From the NCBI RefSeq assembly GCF_017377655.1, contig NZ_JAFREL010000003.1, forward strand, positions 78,783 to 142,782: 64,000 nt of DNA, read 5' to 3'. Of this stretch, positions 51,697 to 60,031 are shown in pieces. The first letter of the stretch is position 1; the number at the start of each line of letters is the position of its first letter. Below the pieces are notes generated by a model. That model was not told the DNA's origin. It searched no databases and was given only the letters and a program-made list of their open reading frames with translations. The DNA is from Candidatus Enterococcus ferrettii (GTDB taxonomy: Bacteria > Bacillota > Bacilli > Lactobacillales > Enterococcaceae). Made by a program: the position numbers and the translations under genes.

Positions 51697-51985
51697 CAAC
51701 TTGCTCCTCCTTGTTAATACTAAGGTAATCATTTTTCTCTGAAAAATGAGTCTGATTTTAACGCCGTATACCATTCCACTAAATAGCTCGTAATTTTATT
51801 TGCTTTGTCATTTTTGATTACTTTCGAACGGGTATTTACTGCGAAAAGTGAAACTGGCATCCTTATTAATACTAAGATAATCATTTTTCTCTGAAAAATG
51901 AGTCTGATTTTAACGCCGTATACCATTCCACTAAGTAACCCATAATCCCATTTAGCTCGTAGCTTTTGATTTCAAAAACGCACGA
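51697..51985. repeat. Two tandem copies of a structured intergenic repeat
   Basis: A 72-base block is repeated at 51714-51785 and 51866-51937 with only a few differences, a unit length of 152 bases. Each has a hairpin CATTTTTC/GAAAAATG next to AGTCTGATTTTAACGCCGTA. The lower unit also has AAAAGTGAAACTGGCAT at its other end, which can pair with GATTTTAACGCC-side sequence. The upper copy seems truncated at that end. A diverged third copy lies at 57070-57229. It sits inside the E1 alpha-E1 beta operon just before the E1 beta ribosome site. Confidence 0.85.
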
Positions 51986-52987
51986 TTAACCCGAATAAAC
52001 ATCCTCGTACATACTTTCGAGTTCTGGCATTGGGCTTTCTTCAGCGAATTTTACCGCGTCTTCGATGGCTTGTTTGGATTCAACGCGAATCGCTTCAGCT
52101 TCTTCTTCGGTGAACAATCCAGCGGCAACAAATTTGTCCTTTGCCAGCTTGATTGGATCACGGTTTTTGCGCCAATCTTCTTCTTCTTCCTTAGTACGGT
52201 ATTTCTTAGCATCTGATTTTGAATGACCCTTCCAACGATACGTCATGGCTTCGATCAAGGTTGGTCCTTCTCCACGACGAGCTTTTTCTACTGCATCATA
52301 AGTTGTGTTGATCACTTCGATTAGGTCGTTGCCGTCAATTGTGATCCCCTCAATACCATAAGCTTTTGATCGATCAGATAATTTATCAACCTTCATCATT
52401 GTTTTAAATGGACCGCTCATGCCGTATTGATTATTTTCAATAAAATAGACAACTGGTAAATCCCAGATAGCTGCTAAGTTTACTGCTTCATGGAAGCTTC
52501 CTTCATTGGTAGAGCCATCGCCAGCATAAGCCAAGGCTACGTTGTCTTGCCCCTTCATCTTAGCTGTTAAGGCAGCACCGGTAGCAATCGGGAAGCCGCC
52601 ACCAACAATTCCGTTGGCGCCCAAGTTTCCTGTATCTAAATCAGCGATATGCATTGATCCGCCTTTGCCGTTGTTTGTGCCAGTTGTTCGACCGAAAAGT
52701 TCTGCCATCATTTCGTTGATGTTGCACCCTTTGGCGATCGTTTGACCATGTCCTCGGTGTGTTGCGGTAATCCAGTCGGTTTTACGTAATACTGCCCCGC
52801 TCCCAGCTGAGGATGACTCCTGCCCAACTGCTAAGTGAGTCGTTCCGTGAATTAACCCTTTTGCAAACAATTGATCCACCTTTTCATCGAAGTAACGAAT
52901 TTCCCACATTGTTCTGAATACTTTTTTGAGATCTTCGTCAGTCAAACCTGCACGATTCGGTACGGACATTCTACTTGTCTCTGACAT
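51986..52987 (-). CDS. acoA: 2-oxoacid/acetoin dehydrogenase E1 alpha
   Basis: This 333-residue thiamine-pyrophosphate-dependent alpha subunit has the THRGHGQTIAKG substrate/TPP region (77-88) and the TPP/Mg motif GDGSTNEGSFHEA from residue 156 to ENNQYG. The combination GNLGANGIVGGGFPIATG and TYRWKGHSKSDAKKYRT resembles AcoA of acetoin dehydrogenases more than pyruvate E1. The start has AAAAGGAGCGTAAATT. It is the first enzyme gene after the SorC regulator, in the order E1 alpha, E1 beta, E2, E3. Confidence 0.88.
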   Translation of the reverse strand: MSETSRMSVPNRAGLTDEDLKKVFRTMWEIRYFDEKVDQLFAKGLIHGTTHLAVGQESSSAGSGAVLRKTDWITATHRGHGQTIAKGCNINEMMAELFGRTTGTNNGKGGSMHIADLDTGNLGANGIVGGGFPIATGAALTAKMKGQDNVALAYAGDGSTNEGSFHEAVNLAAIWDLPVVYFIENNQYGMSGPFKTMMKVDKLSDRSKAYGIEGITIDGNDLIEVINTTYDAVEKARRGEGPTLIEAMTYRWKGHSKSDAKKYRTKEEEEDWRKNRDPIKLAKDKFVAAGLFTEEEAEAIRVESKQAIEDAVKFAEESPMPELESMYEDVYSG

Positions 52988-53066
52988 AATTTACGCTCCT
53001 TTTCTTGATTCATCTATCACCAATTTCACTGATTCCAGTAAAATCAAAGTGGACTTCTTTGTATTT

Positions 53067-54014
53067 CTACTTAAGTAAAGTTTTTGCTGTTTCTTCGTCG
53101 GTAATCAGTACATTAACCAATCCGCCCTTTAAAGCCGCTTGGATACCGCCGATTTTTTCTTTTCCACCCGAAACACCAATGCGAATCGGAATCTTTTTCA
53201 ACTCTTTCAAATCAAGTGCCAATACCCGGTTATTCCAAGTACAAGCAGCTAAATTTCCTGACTCATCAATAAAGTTATAACAAATATCTCCGGCTACTTT
53301 GCGATCTGACAGCTCTACCTGAAGCTGATCTGAATCAGCCAGCAAATACGTTTTAGTCATGGTTGAGTAAGCTGGCAAACCACCAATACCCACCAAGGCA
53401 ACATCGACTTCCTTCGCTTCCTCGAATACTTGTTTGATAAAGGACTGTTCCATGAATACTTGCTTGGCTTCTGCAGAATCTACTGTAATCGGGGCATGCA
53501 GCTCAACTGCGATACCATCGCACTTCTTAGCGAACAATTCACAGACAACATTCGCTTGTAAGGCCATATGCTGCTGGCCCAATCCACCAACTAATGGAAT
53601 AAATTTCACTGACTCCAATTGACTCTTGGGTGAGAAGTTCATGGCTGCTTCGTGAACCACTGTACCTGCTGACACCCCCACCGTTTGATTGGGCTGTAAG
53701 ATTCTTGCCAGGTATTTTGCGGCCGTTATTCCGATGCGCTTGCTTAACATCTCAACACCAGTAGGGGCAATACAAATGACTTCCTGCAACTTAAATTTTT
53801 CAGCAATTTTTTCTTCTAATCCTCGGTAAGGGTGAGCCATATCGTCATGAATGATGATCTCTACTAATCCCAAACCACGAGCCTTCGCCAAATATTTAGA
53901 AACCAGCGAGCGGCTGATGTTAAACCGTTTGGCTACCTCAGACTGTTTGGCTCCTTCTTCGTAATACATTGATGCCATTTCCGTCAACAGCCTTCGATCA
54001 TCTGAATAACTCAT
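53067..54014 (-). CDS. SorC/DeoR-type sugar-binding transcriptional regulator
   Basis: This 315-residue regulator has an N-terminal helix-turn-helix (about 18-50: QSEVAKRFNISRSLVSKYLAKARGLGLVEI) and a C-terminal sugar-phosphate-sensing domain (about 60-313) with GVSAGTVVHEAAM and RIGVSGGKEKIGGIQAAL. It is upstream of and in line with the E1-E2-E3 genes, which it probably controls as part of the same transcript. Its promoter region carries three ACATATGT-type palindromes that are its likely operators and a cre-like site. The effector may be a C3-C4 metabolite. Confidence 0.88.
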   Translation of the reverse strand: MSYSDDRRLLTEMASMYYEEGAKQSEVAKRFNISRSLVSKYLAKARGLGLVEIIIHDDMAHPYRGLEEKIAEKFKLQEVICIAPTGVEMLSKRIGITAAKYLARILQPNQTVGVSAGTVVHEAAMNFSPKSQLESVKFIPLVGGLGQQHMALQANVVCELFAKKCDGIAVELHAPITVDSAEAKQVFMEQSFIKQVFEEAKEVDVALVGIGGLPAYSTMTKTYLLADSDQLQVELSDRKVAGDICYNFIDESGNLAACTWNNRVLALDLKELKKIPIRIGVSGGKEKIGGIQAALKGGLVNVLITDEETAKTLLK

Positions 54015-54324
54015 GTCCTACCCCCAAAAAACTTTTTACTAAGCAGCATTTGCCTACTTTGTGCACAACCGAACATATGTTATATACCGTGACATATGTT
54101 ACAATTTAATAGTAGGTCGGATTGAGTCTGCTGTCAACGCTATTATGACGCCAATGTAAATGTTTACAGTATGTTCTATTTTGAGATTATCTAGTGACAT
54201 ATGTTACGTAGTATAGTAAAAGTGACGAGAGGAAGCCATTGAATCCACGCAGTAGAGCTGACTAGAAAGACAGTCTACTATCGTTTGGATTCAATGGCTT
54301 TATCTGCAGAATGCTTTCTATCTA
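54015..54324. other. Intergenic region: regulatory sites and a long hairpin
   Basis: Besides the SorC promoter and operators it holds a long inverted repeat, GAAGCCATTGAATCCA (54232-54247) with TGGATTCAATGGCTTT (54279-54294), and an inner AGTAGA/TCTACT stem. It lies after the EIIB-like gene. No clear T run follows on either strand, so it may be a weak terminator or a structured RNA. No gene is seen. Confidence 0.6.
54071..54207 (-). promoter_or_regulatory. SorC-aco promoter with three operators and a cre-like site
   Basis: A sigma-A promoter TTGACA (54137-54132), 17 bases, TACTAT (54114-54109) reads on the minus strand. GTGACATATGTTAC occurs at 54194-54207 (upstream) and 54089-54102 (around the start), and the shorter GAACATATGTTA at 54071-54082. 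The two 14-mers are 105 bases apart, about ten helical turns. TGTAAATGTTTACA (54155-54168) fits cre with one mismatch. Confidence 0.8.
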
Positions 54325-54600
54325 TTACTGGATTGCCGCAATCAACTGATCACAACAAGTTTCCATCCCAAATTTAGTAATAAAAGGAGTCCCGTCTACT
54401 TTGGGCACATCAATGGCAAATTTGGGCTGACCAATTACGACCACAGCATCAGTTGAAGGGTCTAGTGCTTCTATTTCATAAATACTTTTTCCGGTAACCG
54501 TTGCTTCTATACCCTTTTGAGTCAAATAGTCTTGGATAAAATTGACCGCAAAGTTGCGTTTGTTATCGGAGGTTCCAGCTGCTACTAAAATATTCTTCAT
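54325..54600 (-). CDS. EIIB-like protein lacking the active cysteine
   Basis: This 91-residue protein has the length and fold pattern of GatB-type EIIB proteins (MKNILVAAGTSDNKRNFAVNF start, VVVIGQPKF middle). In the phosphate loop, the usual CGTG is replaced by AGTS, so the phosphocysteine is missing. Two cysteines near the end (METCCDQ) are at a different place. I chose ATG at 54600, with AAAGGAAG upstream. It is the last gene of a PTS operon that also encodes a normal EIIB. It may be a regulatory or structural paralogue, or inactive. The EIIB relation is by pattern only. Confidence 0.6.
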   Translation of the reverse strand: MKNILVAAGTSDNKRNFAVNFIQDYLTQKGIEATVTGKSIYEIEALDPSTDAVVVIGQPKFAIDVPKVDGTPFITKFGMETCCDQLIAAIQ

Positions 54601-54619
54601 GCATATTCTTCCTTTTCCA

Positions 54620-55366
54620 TTAATATGTTCTGCCGCCATCGGCTAAAATGATCTGCCCATGGATATATGAGCTCTCTGGACTGGCTAAAAACAGAGCCAG
54701 ATTGGCAATATCCTCCGGCTGTCCAATGCGTGAAATCGGGATCTTCTTCAACAGCTCAGCTCGACTAGCCTCGTCGGGATACAAATGGTCCAAAATTTCT
54801 GTTTGAATTACCCTTGGTGCGATGGCATTCACATTGACGCCCTTTGGTCCCAGCTCTTTTGAAATGGTGCACATCAAACCATGCTGACCGGCCTTGGAGG
54901 AGGCGTAGTGAGCCCCTCCACCTGTTCCAGTGATAGCCGATCCAGAAGTGACGAAAATAATCTTGCCTTGATTAGACAGGAAGTCTTCATAAAAAGCTTT
55001 GATGGTATAAAAGGAACCGTCCAAATTGATGTGAAGAACTCGCTGCCACTCTTCGATACTAATCTCTTCAACTGAATGACGATAGCTGATCCCAGCATTA
55101 ATAACCAACACATCTATTCGCCCAAATTCCGCAAAAACCTGCTCTCTTACCTGCTGTAAATCTTCTGCAGCAGACACATCTGCTTTGACAAACAATGCTT
55201 GCGCATACTCTTGACTTAATTGCTCAGCAGTCGCTTCACCAGCCGCTTGATCGAAATCAACAATAACAGCGTGTGCACCGGCCTGCGCAAATTTTTCCGC
55301 AATAGATCGCCCGATTCCTTTAGCCGCTCCGGTAACAACCGCGACTTTTCCCTGCATATTTTCCAC
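54620..55366 (-). CDS. SDR-family dehydrogenase of the PTS operon
   Basis: This is a 248-residue short-chain dehydrogenase with cofactor motif TGAAKGIG (12-19), INAG, catalytic Ser143, Tyr154 and Lys158 (YASSK), and the C-terminal ILADGGRTY. I chose GTG at 55366 because AAGGACGTG lies six bases upstream; ATG four codons later is the alternative. Position after a galactitol-type EIIA-EIIC-EIIB set suggests it oxidises the imported polyol phosphate, as sorbitol-6-phosphate dehydrogenases do. Sequence alone also fits 3-oxoacyl-ACP reductase-like enzymes. Confidence 0.85.
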   Translation of the reverse strand: MENMQGKVAVVTGAAKGIGRSIAEKFAQAGAHAVIVDFDQAAGEATAEQLSQEYAQALFVKADVSAAEDLQQVREQVFAEFGRIDVLVINAGISYRHSVEEISIEEWQRVLHINLDGSFYTIKAFYEDFLSNQGKIIFVTSGSAITGTGGGAHYASSKAGQHGLMCTISKELGPKGVNVNAIAPRVIQTEILDHLYPDEASRAELLKKIPISRIGQPEDIANLALFLASPESSYIHGQIILADGGRTY

Positions 55367-55379
55367 TAGGTCCACGTCC

Positions 55380-55658
55380 TTATTGCAAAATTTCAATAAT
55401 CTTTTTAATGTCTTCATCCATGCCAACACCGGTCAAAAAGGATAAAGCACGAATAACTGGAATGTCGTTGCTTTCATAAGAAGTCGTGGTTACCACTAGA
55501 TCGGCATTGCCGATTTTTGAGGGCAGCTCAGCTACTTTGCATTGTTCAACAGTTGCTGTGATATTATTTTTCTCTAATTCTTCTTTCACTCGCATACAAA
55601 CCACCGTTGAAGTTGCTACCCCAGTTCCACAAGCAATTAATACATGTTTTTTATTCAT
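55380..55658 (-). CDS. PTS EIIB, galactitol (GatB) family
   Basis: This 92-residue EIIB has the phosphocysteine Cys10 in LIACGTGVATSTVV. Its ATG overlaps the end of the EIIC gene by eight bases, so the two are co-translated. It relays phosphate from the EIIA at 57.2-57.7 kb to the substrate bound by EIIC. It is the functional EIIB of this operon, in contrast to the cysteine-less paralogue downstream. Confidence 0.92.
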   Translation of the reverse strand: MNKKHVLIACGTGVATSTVVCMRVKEELEKNNITATVEQCKVAELPSKIGNADLVVTTTSYESNDIPVIRALSFLTGVGMDEDIKKIIEILQ

Positions 55659-57051
55659 TTGTCTCGACTCCTTCTACATTCTTTTTATCTGGTTCAATGT
55701 TGAATTGTTTTTTGATATCATTTCTTGTCCAGAACCAAAGGCCTCCATACATTACCAGAGCAATCACACCCGCAGCAAAAGCAGGTACATTGGATGGATC
55801 AATTAATTTCAGCATAATCCACAAGGTAATGTGGCAGCTCATATCAATCCCTGAAATCATAGTTGCTCCTTCTGGGAAGGCAAAGCCTACTGCGTGAGCC
55901 ATTGTTGTAGTCAAAGCACCTAGGTTAGTCGCAATGAAGAAGACGATACAAACAGAGACAATCGCATTTAACAAGCCGCGGAAAATATTTCCTTTGGAAG
56001 CGGCAATTGACCAAATGACCGTAAATGGCAATACAGCTAAATCAGCAAATGGCAACAACCGGTTGTATGGTAAAGTAGCTGCTAACAAAATAGTGATTGG
56101 AACCATAATCAAAGCAACAGTGATAATCGCTGGGTGAGCCGTAACAACCGCTGCATCCAAACCGATATATACTTCTTTTCCTGGGAAACGTTTTTGAATG
56201 AAGGATTTTGCTGCTTCCGCAATTGGAGACAAGCCTTCCATTAGAAGCGCTACCATTCTTGGCATCAAAATCATAACCGCTGACATTTGAATCCCTAATT
56301 GAATAATTGCCTGTGAATCATACCCAGCCAAGAAGCCCATACCAACCCCTAGGATCAAACCGATCATCATCGGTTCGCCGAAGATACCTAATTTATCCTT
56401 CAAGTTATCCGCATTAATATCAATTTTGTTAATACCAGGAATCTTATCCCATACCCGATTTAACGCGTACGTGATCGGTGCAAAGTTGACCGTCTCCCCG
56501 TGCGGCAGCGAGATTCCAGGTAAGCCGTAGAAATGCTCCACTGCTGGTGCTGTCCAGTCAGCCAGCTTGAAGATGACAAACGTATTAATCAATGCACAAA
56601 CAACGGCAATAACAATCGAATCTGTTGCATAATAAATCATTGCTCCAGGGAAAATCAAATGCCAATAATTCCAAATATCCACGTCCATTGTTTTCGTTAG
56701 ATTAAAACGCAGCAGCAACATATTAAAGATAAAAATGGTTGGAATTAGCAAAACCGCAATCGGTGTCGCAAAGGTAATCGCCGCCCCTATCGGCCAACCA
56801 ACGTCCAAAATATCTAAATGCAAGCCCAATCGTTCAATCATAGCTGTTGAGGCTTGACCAACCGAATCAGATAGCAAGCCAATAACTAGATTCAATCCAG
56901 TGAATCCAATACCAACTGTTAAACCTGCTCGAAACGATCGGCTCAGCTTTTGGCCTAGCACAACCCCAAAAACTGTTAAAATAATCGGCAGCATTGCCGC
57001 TGCTCCTAAATCCAAAATATAGTTAACCCCGCCTTTGATAATATCTAGCAT
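55651..57051 (-). CDS. PTS permease EIIC, galactitol (GatC) family
   Basis: This is a 466-residue membrane protein with about 11-12 segments and the GatC-type features FGVVLGQKLSRSFRAGLTVG, GIGFTGLNLVIGLL and IFGEPMMIGLILGVGMG. It imports a polyol or sugar for the paired EIIA and EIIB. I chose ATG at 57051, nine bases after AAGGGG; an ATG at 57060 abuts that site. A diverged copy of the structured repeat lies between the EIIA gene and this start. Confidence 0.9.
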   Translation of the reverse strand: MLDIIKGGVNYILDLGAAAMLPIILTVFGVVLGQKLSRSFRAGLTVGIGFTGLNLVIGLLSDSVGQASTAMIERLGLHLDILDVGWPIGAAITFATPIAVLLIPTIFIFNMLLLRFNLTKTMDVDIWNYWHLIFPGAMIYYATDSIVIAVVCALINTFVIFKLADWTAPAVEHFYGLPGISLPHGETVNFAPITYALNRVWDKIPGINKIDINADNLKDKLGIFGEPMMIGLILGVGMGFLAGYDSQAIIQLGIQMSAVMILMPRMVALLMEGLSPIAEAAKSFIQKRFPGKEVYIGLDAAVVTAHPAIITVALIMVPITILLAATLPYNRLLPFADLAVLPFTVIWSIAASKGNIFRGLLNAIVSVCIVFFIATNLGALTTTMAHAVGFAFPEGATMISGIDMSCHITLWIMLKLIDPSNVPAFAAGVIALVMYGGLWFWTRNDIKKQFNIEPDKKNVEGVETNE

Positions 57052-57069
57052 TTCATTCATCCCCTTATT

Positions 57070-57229
57070 CCTATTAATGAAATATTTTTTGTTCCAAAAA
57101 ATAGTCCTATTTTCATGCCGTGTACCATCCAACTATGTGGTTCGCATGATTGGTTAATTAAAACTTGCTGCAATTTCTTCGCACTTTGTCTACTGTGAAA
57201 AGTTGGACTGGCATTTTTATTCTCAGTAA
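57070..57229. repeat. Diverged third copy of the structured intergenic repeat
   Basis: The block matches the unit at 51714-51865 at both ends: ATGCCGTGTACCATCCAACTA aligns with ACGCCGTATACCATTCCACTA-type sequence, and CTACTGTGAAAAGT with TTACTGCGAAAAGT, then ACTGGCAT. The hairpin is kept with different bases (ATTTTTTG/CAAAAAAT). It lies between the EIIA stop and the EIIC ribosome site. Confidence 0.75.
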
Positions 57230-57234
57230 CAACC

Positions 57235-57699
57235 CTAATTAATTGTCTCTAACAATTGCTCTACTTCATCTACTTGTTTCCCTTGCTTCAACAGGTGTAA
57301 ATTCTTCTCATCTTGACATAAAGCAATCAGCCGCTGAAGCATAACCAGCTGTTGTTCGGGTTCTTTAATCGCTAACATGAACACTAGCTCGACATCCACA
57401 TACTCATGATTACTGGCCATGATTTCAAAAGTCACTGGCTGCTTCAATACCCCAACTAAGAAGCCTTCCTTTTCTACATGATCTGAATCTGTATGAGGTA
57501 TTGCAACACAGATTCCAGCTGTAGGCAGTCCGGTAGGGAAATTTTTCTCCCGTTCAATCACTGCTTCCTGATAGCTGGCTTTAACGAACCCGTGATCGTA
57601 CAATACGTCGCTCATTTTTTTTAATAGCATTTCTTTGTCGGTTTCATCAAAAGTACAATAAAGGTACTTTTGCTTTTCATCACATAATATTTTTTTCAT
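57235..57699 (-). CDS. PTS EIIA, fructose/mannitol type
   Basis: This 154-residue EIIA type 2 protein has the phosphorylated His69 in GICVAIPHTDSDHV and the REKNFPTGLPTAG block. It overlaps the end of the PRD regulator gene by 20 bases and so is co-translated with it. It supplies phosphate to the GatB-type EIIB further down the operon. Confidence 0.92.
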   Translation of the reverse strand: MKKILCDEKQKYLYCTFDETDKEMLLKKMSDVLYDHGFVKASYQEAVIEREKNFPTGLPTAGICVAIPHTDSDHVEKEGFLVGVLKQPVTFEIMASNHEYVDVELVFMLAIKEPEQQLVMLQRLIALCQDEKNLHLLKQGKQVDEVEQLLETIN

Positions 57700-59833
57700 A
57701 AGAGAATCCCATCACTTTGTCTTCCATTTTTTTTAGTTCAAGCATGATTTCTTCTGGCGTTTGGCATTGATCCATTCGTTCTAAAAAGTTCTCGGTTGCC
57801 AGTATTTCAGTAAAATAATACAAACAAGTGCCTATTGATTTTCCTTCTGGCAAACTAAAAGCAATCACATATTTCACCGGATCGTTTTGCTTATGGTTAA
57901 AACAAACTGCTTCCTTCAAGCGCAATAGGCTGGCGCCAATTCGTCGTGCTCCTTGGGCGGCTTCCGCATGAGGAATCGCAACCCCCGGTGAGATGACAAT
58001 ATATGGATCATTTCCTTCAATAATATCGATCATTCCCTCAATATATTCAGGATCAATGTAGTGATCCTTCTGCAAAATCTCTCCTGCCTGGCTTACCGCT
58101 TTCTGCCAATTTGGTGCTGTTTGATCCAACACAATATGGTCCAAACGCAATATTGAGGATAGCCGCACTACTTCTTGAGGATCCATGGTCATCTGCTCGT
58201 TCAAACGGTAAAACTGTTCCAAATCCCGCAGAAAGTTTTGCTGATTTTCTTCATCTACATACTTCTCAATCACCGGTAAAAAGCTTTGTATCAATTTCTC
58301 TTCCTTAGTAATCAAATAATTCTGATCAATAAATTGCTGCGGTTTAATTTTATAAATTGCTTTTTGTATCGATACGATATCTTCTTCCGTTAAAATCGGG
58401 TGAACCAAGACTACTGGCGACTTTTTAAATTGCAAAGGAACCGTGGAAACAATCAGGTCTTGATTTTCCGGCTGAATCTTCTGCAGCGTGTGGGAAGAAT
58501 CCACTGAGACAATTTCCAAATGAGGAAAGGCCGCCAATAATTTCACTTTGATCAGCTGGGCCGTTCCGCTGCCAGAGTTGCAAACCAAGCGAATCCGAAT
58601 CGGTCCTTGAAACGTAGAGTTGATCGTATTTTCCAGAATCGCCATGACATACATGACAATGAAAGACAATTCATCGTCGGTTACCTCTTTGCCTAAATAC
58701 TCTTCAATTTTTTGCAGGTGCTTTTTTACCAGCGGAAAAATATCGGTGTAGGAGTGATAAACTTCATCATATAGAGCATTTTTCACGCTGCTGTTTAATT
58801 TGATACGGTAAATCAGTAACTTGAGGTGATTTTCCAACAATTCAAACAAATCACTGTTCAGATAATACTTAATACCCAGCTCTTTAGTTAAATTGAAAAT
58901 AAACTCATTAATTAAAATTTGCATTTCAATCGAGTCGATCTTACGACTGTTGTTCTTGATGTAACTTTTGCTGCGAAGAATTGAGACTAAATAGTCGGTC
59001 TCCCCTTCATTAATTGTCGTTGCATATTGTTCACTTAGCTTCTTACTAATCGCCTGAGCAAAGCCATACTTCGAGCTCTCTCTTAAACGGTGCAGTTCGT
59101 TGGAATCAGCAATCTGGAACCCCAGCTGCAAACGCTCCAACATAATCAACAGATAACAAACCACTTCCTGATAAGAAAAGTCTGACAGCTCCACGCCCTC
59201 ATACTTTTCCACCTCCAACAACAGCTGCCCTACTTCACGATAACGGGTTTGCTTGTCAATGATATCCAGCAGAAGATTTTGGAAAATGTTATTCTCACTG
59301 CTAAAGGCATAATCATAGTCATTGTCAAACAATCCATTAAAGATAATCAGCTTGGTCATAGCTGTCCGAATCCTTTGTTCATCACCCTTAACCTTGTAGC
59401 CCTTACCGACTGCTGAATATAAAGTGAGGTTATTCCGTTCAAACCACAGCTTCAGCTCTTCAATGTCGCTGACCAATGTATTACGACTGACCAAAACATA
59501 TTCTGATAAATAATACGTGGTTACATAGTCCTTGCTGGTAACCAGCAACAAAGCTAAAATCGTCCGCCGCTCATCCTGAGATAAATGATAATCCTGAAAG
59601 GAACCGTACGTTTTCAGCAGTTCGTTCAGATCAACCTCCTTTGAAATCTGCAAATGCCCTCCTTCATCAAAAATGATGCGGGCATCATTGTCCTTCTCCA
59701 GTTGAAAATTGATTTCCTTGATGTCATTACGAATCGTTTGCTCGGAAACTTTGAATAAACTCGCGTAACTGTGCAATGTTTGCTTCTTCTCATGCAAAAT
59801 ATCCAATAAAATTTTATTGATTCTTCGATTCAC
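57680..59833 (-). CDS. PRD-type PTS regulator (BglG/MtlR family)
   Basis: This 717-residue regulator has N-terminal helix-turn-helix motifs (YASLFKVSEQTIRNDIKEI and TYYLSEYVLVSRNTLVSDI), two PRDs (about 200-430), a GatB-like EIIB domain (about 435-520, LVCNSGSGTAQLIK) and a C-terminal EIIA type 2 domain with SPGVAIPHAEAA. I chose GTG at 59833, six bases after GAGGTG; earlier in-frame codons have no ribosome site. It is the first gene of the PTS operon and divergent from a zinc dehydrogenase, so it likely controls both. Confidence 0.9.
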   Translation of the reverse strand: MNRRINKILLDILHEKKQTLHSYASLFKVSEQTIRNDIKEINFQLEKDNDARIIFDEGGHLQISKEVDLNELLKTYGSFQDYHLSQDERRTILALLLVTSKDYVTTYYLSEYVLVSRNTLVSDIEELKLWFERNNLTLYSAVGKGYKVKGDEQRIRTAMTKLIIFNGLFDNDYDYAFSSENNIFQNLLLDIIDKQTRYREVGQLLLEVEKYEGVELSDFSYQEVVCYLLIMLERLQLGFQIADSNELHRLRESSKYGFAQAISKKLSEQYATTINEGETDYLVSILRSKSYIKNNSRKIDSIEMQILINEFIFNLTKELGIKYYLNSDLFELLENHLKLLIYRIKLNSSVKNALYDEVYHSYTDIFPLVKKHLQKIEEYLGKEVTDDELSFIVMYVMAILENTINSTFQGPIRIRLVCNSGSGTAQLIKVKLLAAFPHLEIVSVDSSHTLQKIQPENQDLIVSTVPLQFKKSPVVLVHPILTEEDIVSIQKAIYKIKPQQFIDQNYLITKEEKLIQSFLPVIEKYVDEENQQNFLRDLEQFYRLNEQMTMDPQEVVRLSSILRLDHIVLDQTAPNWQKAVSQAGEILQKDHYIDPEYIEGMIDIIEGNDPYIVISPGVAIPHAEAAQGARRIGASLLRLKEAVCFNHKQNDPVKYVIAFSLPEGKSIGTCLYYFTEILATENFLERMDQCQTPEEIMLELKKMEDKVMGFSYEKNIM

Positions 59834-59913
59834 ACCTATCACCTCTACACTTCTCATTATATTTTTCCCCAGATTATTCACAAGACCAATCCTTTTTACT
59901 GCGCGTCCAAAAA

Positions 59914-59931
59914 AATTGTACTAGAACAATT
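59914..59931. promoter_or_regulatory. Palindrome between divergent PRD regulator and dehydrogenase genes
   Basis: AATTGTACTAGAACAATT is a near-perfect 18-bp palindrome (one complementary pair mismatched) in the middle of the 198-base divergent region. It may be an operator; no consensus family is recognised. Confidence 0.45.
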
Positions 59932-60031
59932 ATTGTCAAAAAAAGCCAGCCATGTTAGGCTGAAACCAATGAATGCTTCTCTCTATAGAATAACACATGT
60001 CCCTCTACAATAAATTAAGGATGTTATTTAT

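Noticed and set aside
51729..51926. Short minus-strand reading frame of about 65 codons between E1 alpha and E1 beta
   Set aside because: It runs entirely through the two repeat copies; its two ends are translations of the same repeat in different frames, and it has no ribosome site.
48065..52987. Pyruvate dehydrogenase complex of central metabolism
   Set aside because: Not fully excluded, but the single lipoyl domain in E2, the AcoA-like E1 alpha motifs and the SorC/cre-type control favour an acetoin or related peripheral complex.
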